A stretch of 64,000 nucleotides of DNA from positions 1 through 64,000 of the forward strand of contig CAVOQT010000006.1 of assembly GCA_963698405.1 (NCBI GenBank), given 5' to 3'. Below the pieces are notes generated by a model. The model was not told the origin of the DNA. It searched no databases and was given only the letters and a program-made list of their open reading frames with translations. A program made the position numbers and the translations under genes. This document shows, piece by piece, positions 63,652 to 64,000 of the stretch. The stretch comes from SHZI01 sp963698405 (GTDB taxonomy: Bacteria > Pseudomonadota > Gammaproteobacteria > Steroidobacterales > GCA-2729495). Every line of letters starts with the position of its first letter. Position 1 is the stretch's first letter.

Positions 63652-64000
63652 TCACCGACGCGCGCTTGGGCCAACGACAATGAACACGCGCCAACCAATA
63701 TCCTCTCCCGTGGTATTGGGCATCAGCGCCTGCGTTACCGAGACGTTACCTATTCTCCACCATGTCATGGCTCCCGTCCTATCGGCAGGCATCGTTCGCG
63801 GATCCTCCGGAAGGGTGCCTAAGATCGTAAGAGCACGGTTGGGAAGAAGAGGTTCACCGTACAGTGATACGAGTTCCTCATAAACCCTGAGATAGCTTTT
63901 TGTGGCTTGAGCTAGAGGTTCAATGGGCAAGTAATAATTCCCAGCCACGAGGGTTCCACTACGACACAAATAGAGCATTGAAACGTCGCGGTCAAAGGCG
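63652..64000 (-). CDS. Cassette protein of unknown function, 5' end outside the window
   Basis: At least 115 residues, open to the window edge. Segments are MLYLCRSGTLVAGNYYLPIE, SYLRVYEELVSLYGEPLLPN and WRIGNVSVTQALMPNTTGED. Codons upstream of the first visible Met (AFDRDVS) read as plausible protein, so the start is beyond 64 kb. No family recognised. The stop lies 2 bases from attC-like site k. Confidence 0.65.
   Translation of the reverse strand, partial: AFDRDVSMLYLCRSGTLVAGNYYLPIEPLAQATKSYLRVYEELVSLYGEPLLPNRALTILGTLPEDPRTMPADRTGAMTWWRIGNVSVTQALMPNTTGEDIGWRVFIVVGPSARR

Noticed and set aside
55786..64000. CRISPR array reading of the repeated motifs
   Set aside because: The repeats are 60-107 bases, imperfect, internally palindromic and separated by whole genes, which fits attC sites and not CRISPR repeats.
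1..64000. tRNA, rRNA, integron integrase or CRISPR-cas genes
   Set aside because: I looked for their typical features on both strands and saw none that I could support.

Overview
The window is high-GC DNA from a gammaproteobacterium. I infer this from a true CRP/Vfr-type cAMP receptor, DjlA, a YejM/PbgA-type inner-membrane protein, the adjacent pmbA, tldD and nit genes, and palindromic repeats built on GTAGGAGCGGCTTCAGCCGC. No rRNA or tRNA is present, so I do not name a genus. Many genes, including the housekeeping genes purC and rpe, are split by small frameshifts that leave good protein similarity on both sides. I read most of these as consensus indel errors and annotate each such gene across its breaks, giving approximate break positions.

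Layout. (1) 1-10.7 kb is a 5.2-5.3 kb direct tandem duplication: tetR, Rieske oxygenase, SDR, an EAL-domain scrap, then modC, modB and modA on the minus strand. The left copy is wrecked by substitutions and indels. The right copy is largely intact and keeps a perfect operator-like palindrome before tetR. (2) 10.8-18.3 kb holds envelope glycan genes: a YejM/PbgA-like protein, four glycosyltransferase-type genes and a Wzi-like outer-membrane protein. (3) 18.8-25.8 kb is a putative trans-envelope module: an MMPL/RND permease and a YCF48 propeller lipoprotein, diverging from DUF1302 and DUF1329 proteins. (4) 25.9-31.7 kb holds a methyltransferase, fdhD, and a three-subunit molybdopterin oxidoreductase (NrfD-like membrane subunit, four-cluster ferredoxin, catalytic subunit). 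The mod transporter in region 1 would supply its molybdenum.

(5) 32.0-41.7 kb is a tight plus-strand catabolic operon: two PanE-like reductases, an M24 pita-bread protein with replaced metal ligands, a luciferase-like flavin enzyme, a FAH-family hydrolase, an M20 hydrolase lacking its bridging Asp, a KynB-type cyclase, a DRE-TIM aldolase and a second Rieske oxygenase. No characterised pathway I know has this composition, and it is my main candidate for undescribed biochemistry. (6) 41.8-50.3 kb is mostly housekeeping: dinB, crp with a perfect CRP site upstream, rpe, djlA, purC, pmbA, tldD and nit. (7) 50.6-55.3 kb has a VPLPA-CTERM protein, a glycosyltransferase, a Tat/lipoprotein-type exported SDR, a second SDR and an Asp/Glu-racemase-family protein.

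(8) 55.3-64 kb is a chromosomal-integron cassette array read on the minus strand and continuing off the right edge. It has about ten attC-like sites and four consecutive toxin-antitoxin cassettes, plus a cold-shock protein and several unknown small proteins. An IS30 element lies between two oppositely oriented IS3-family fragments. No integrase is in the window; the polarity places attI/intI, if present, beyond 64 kb.
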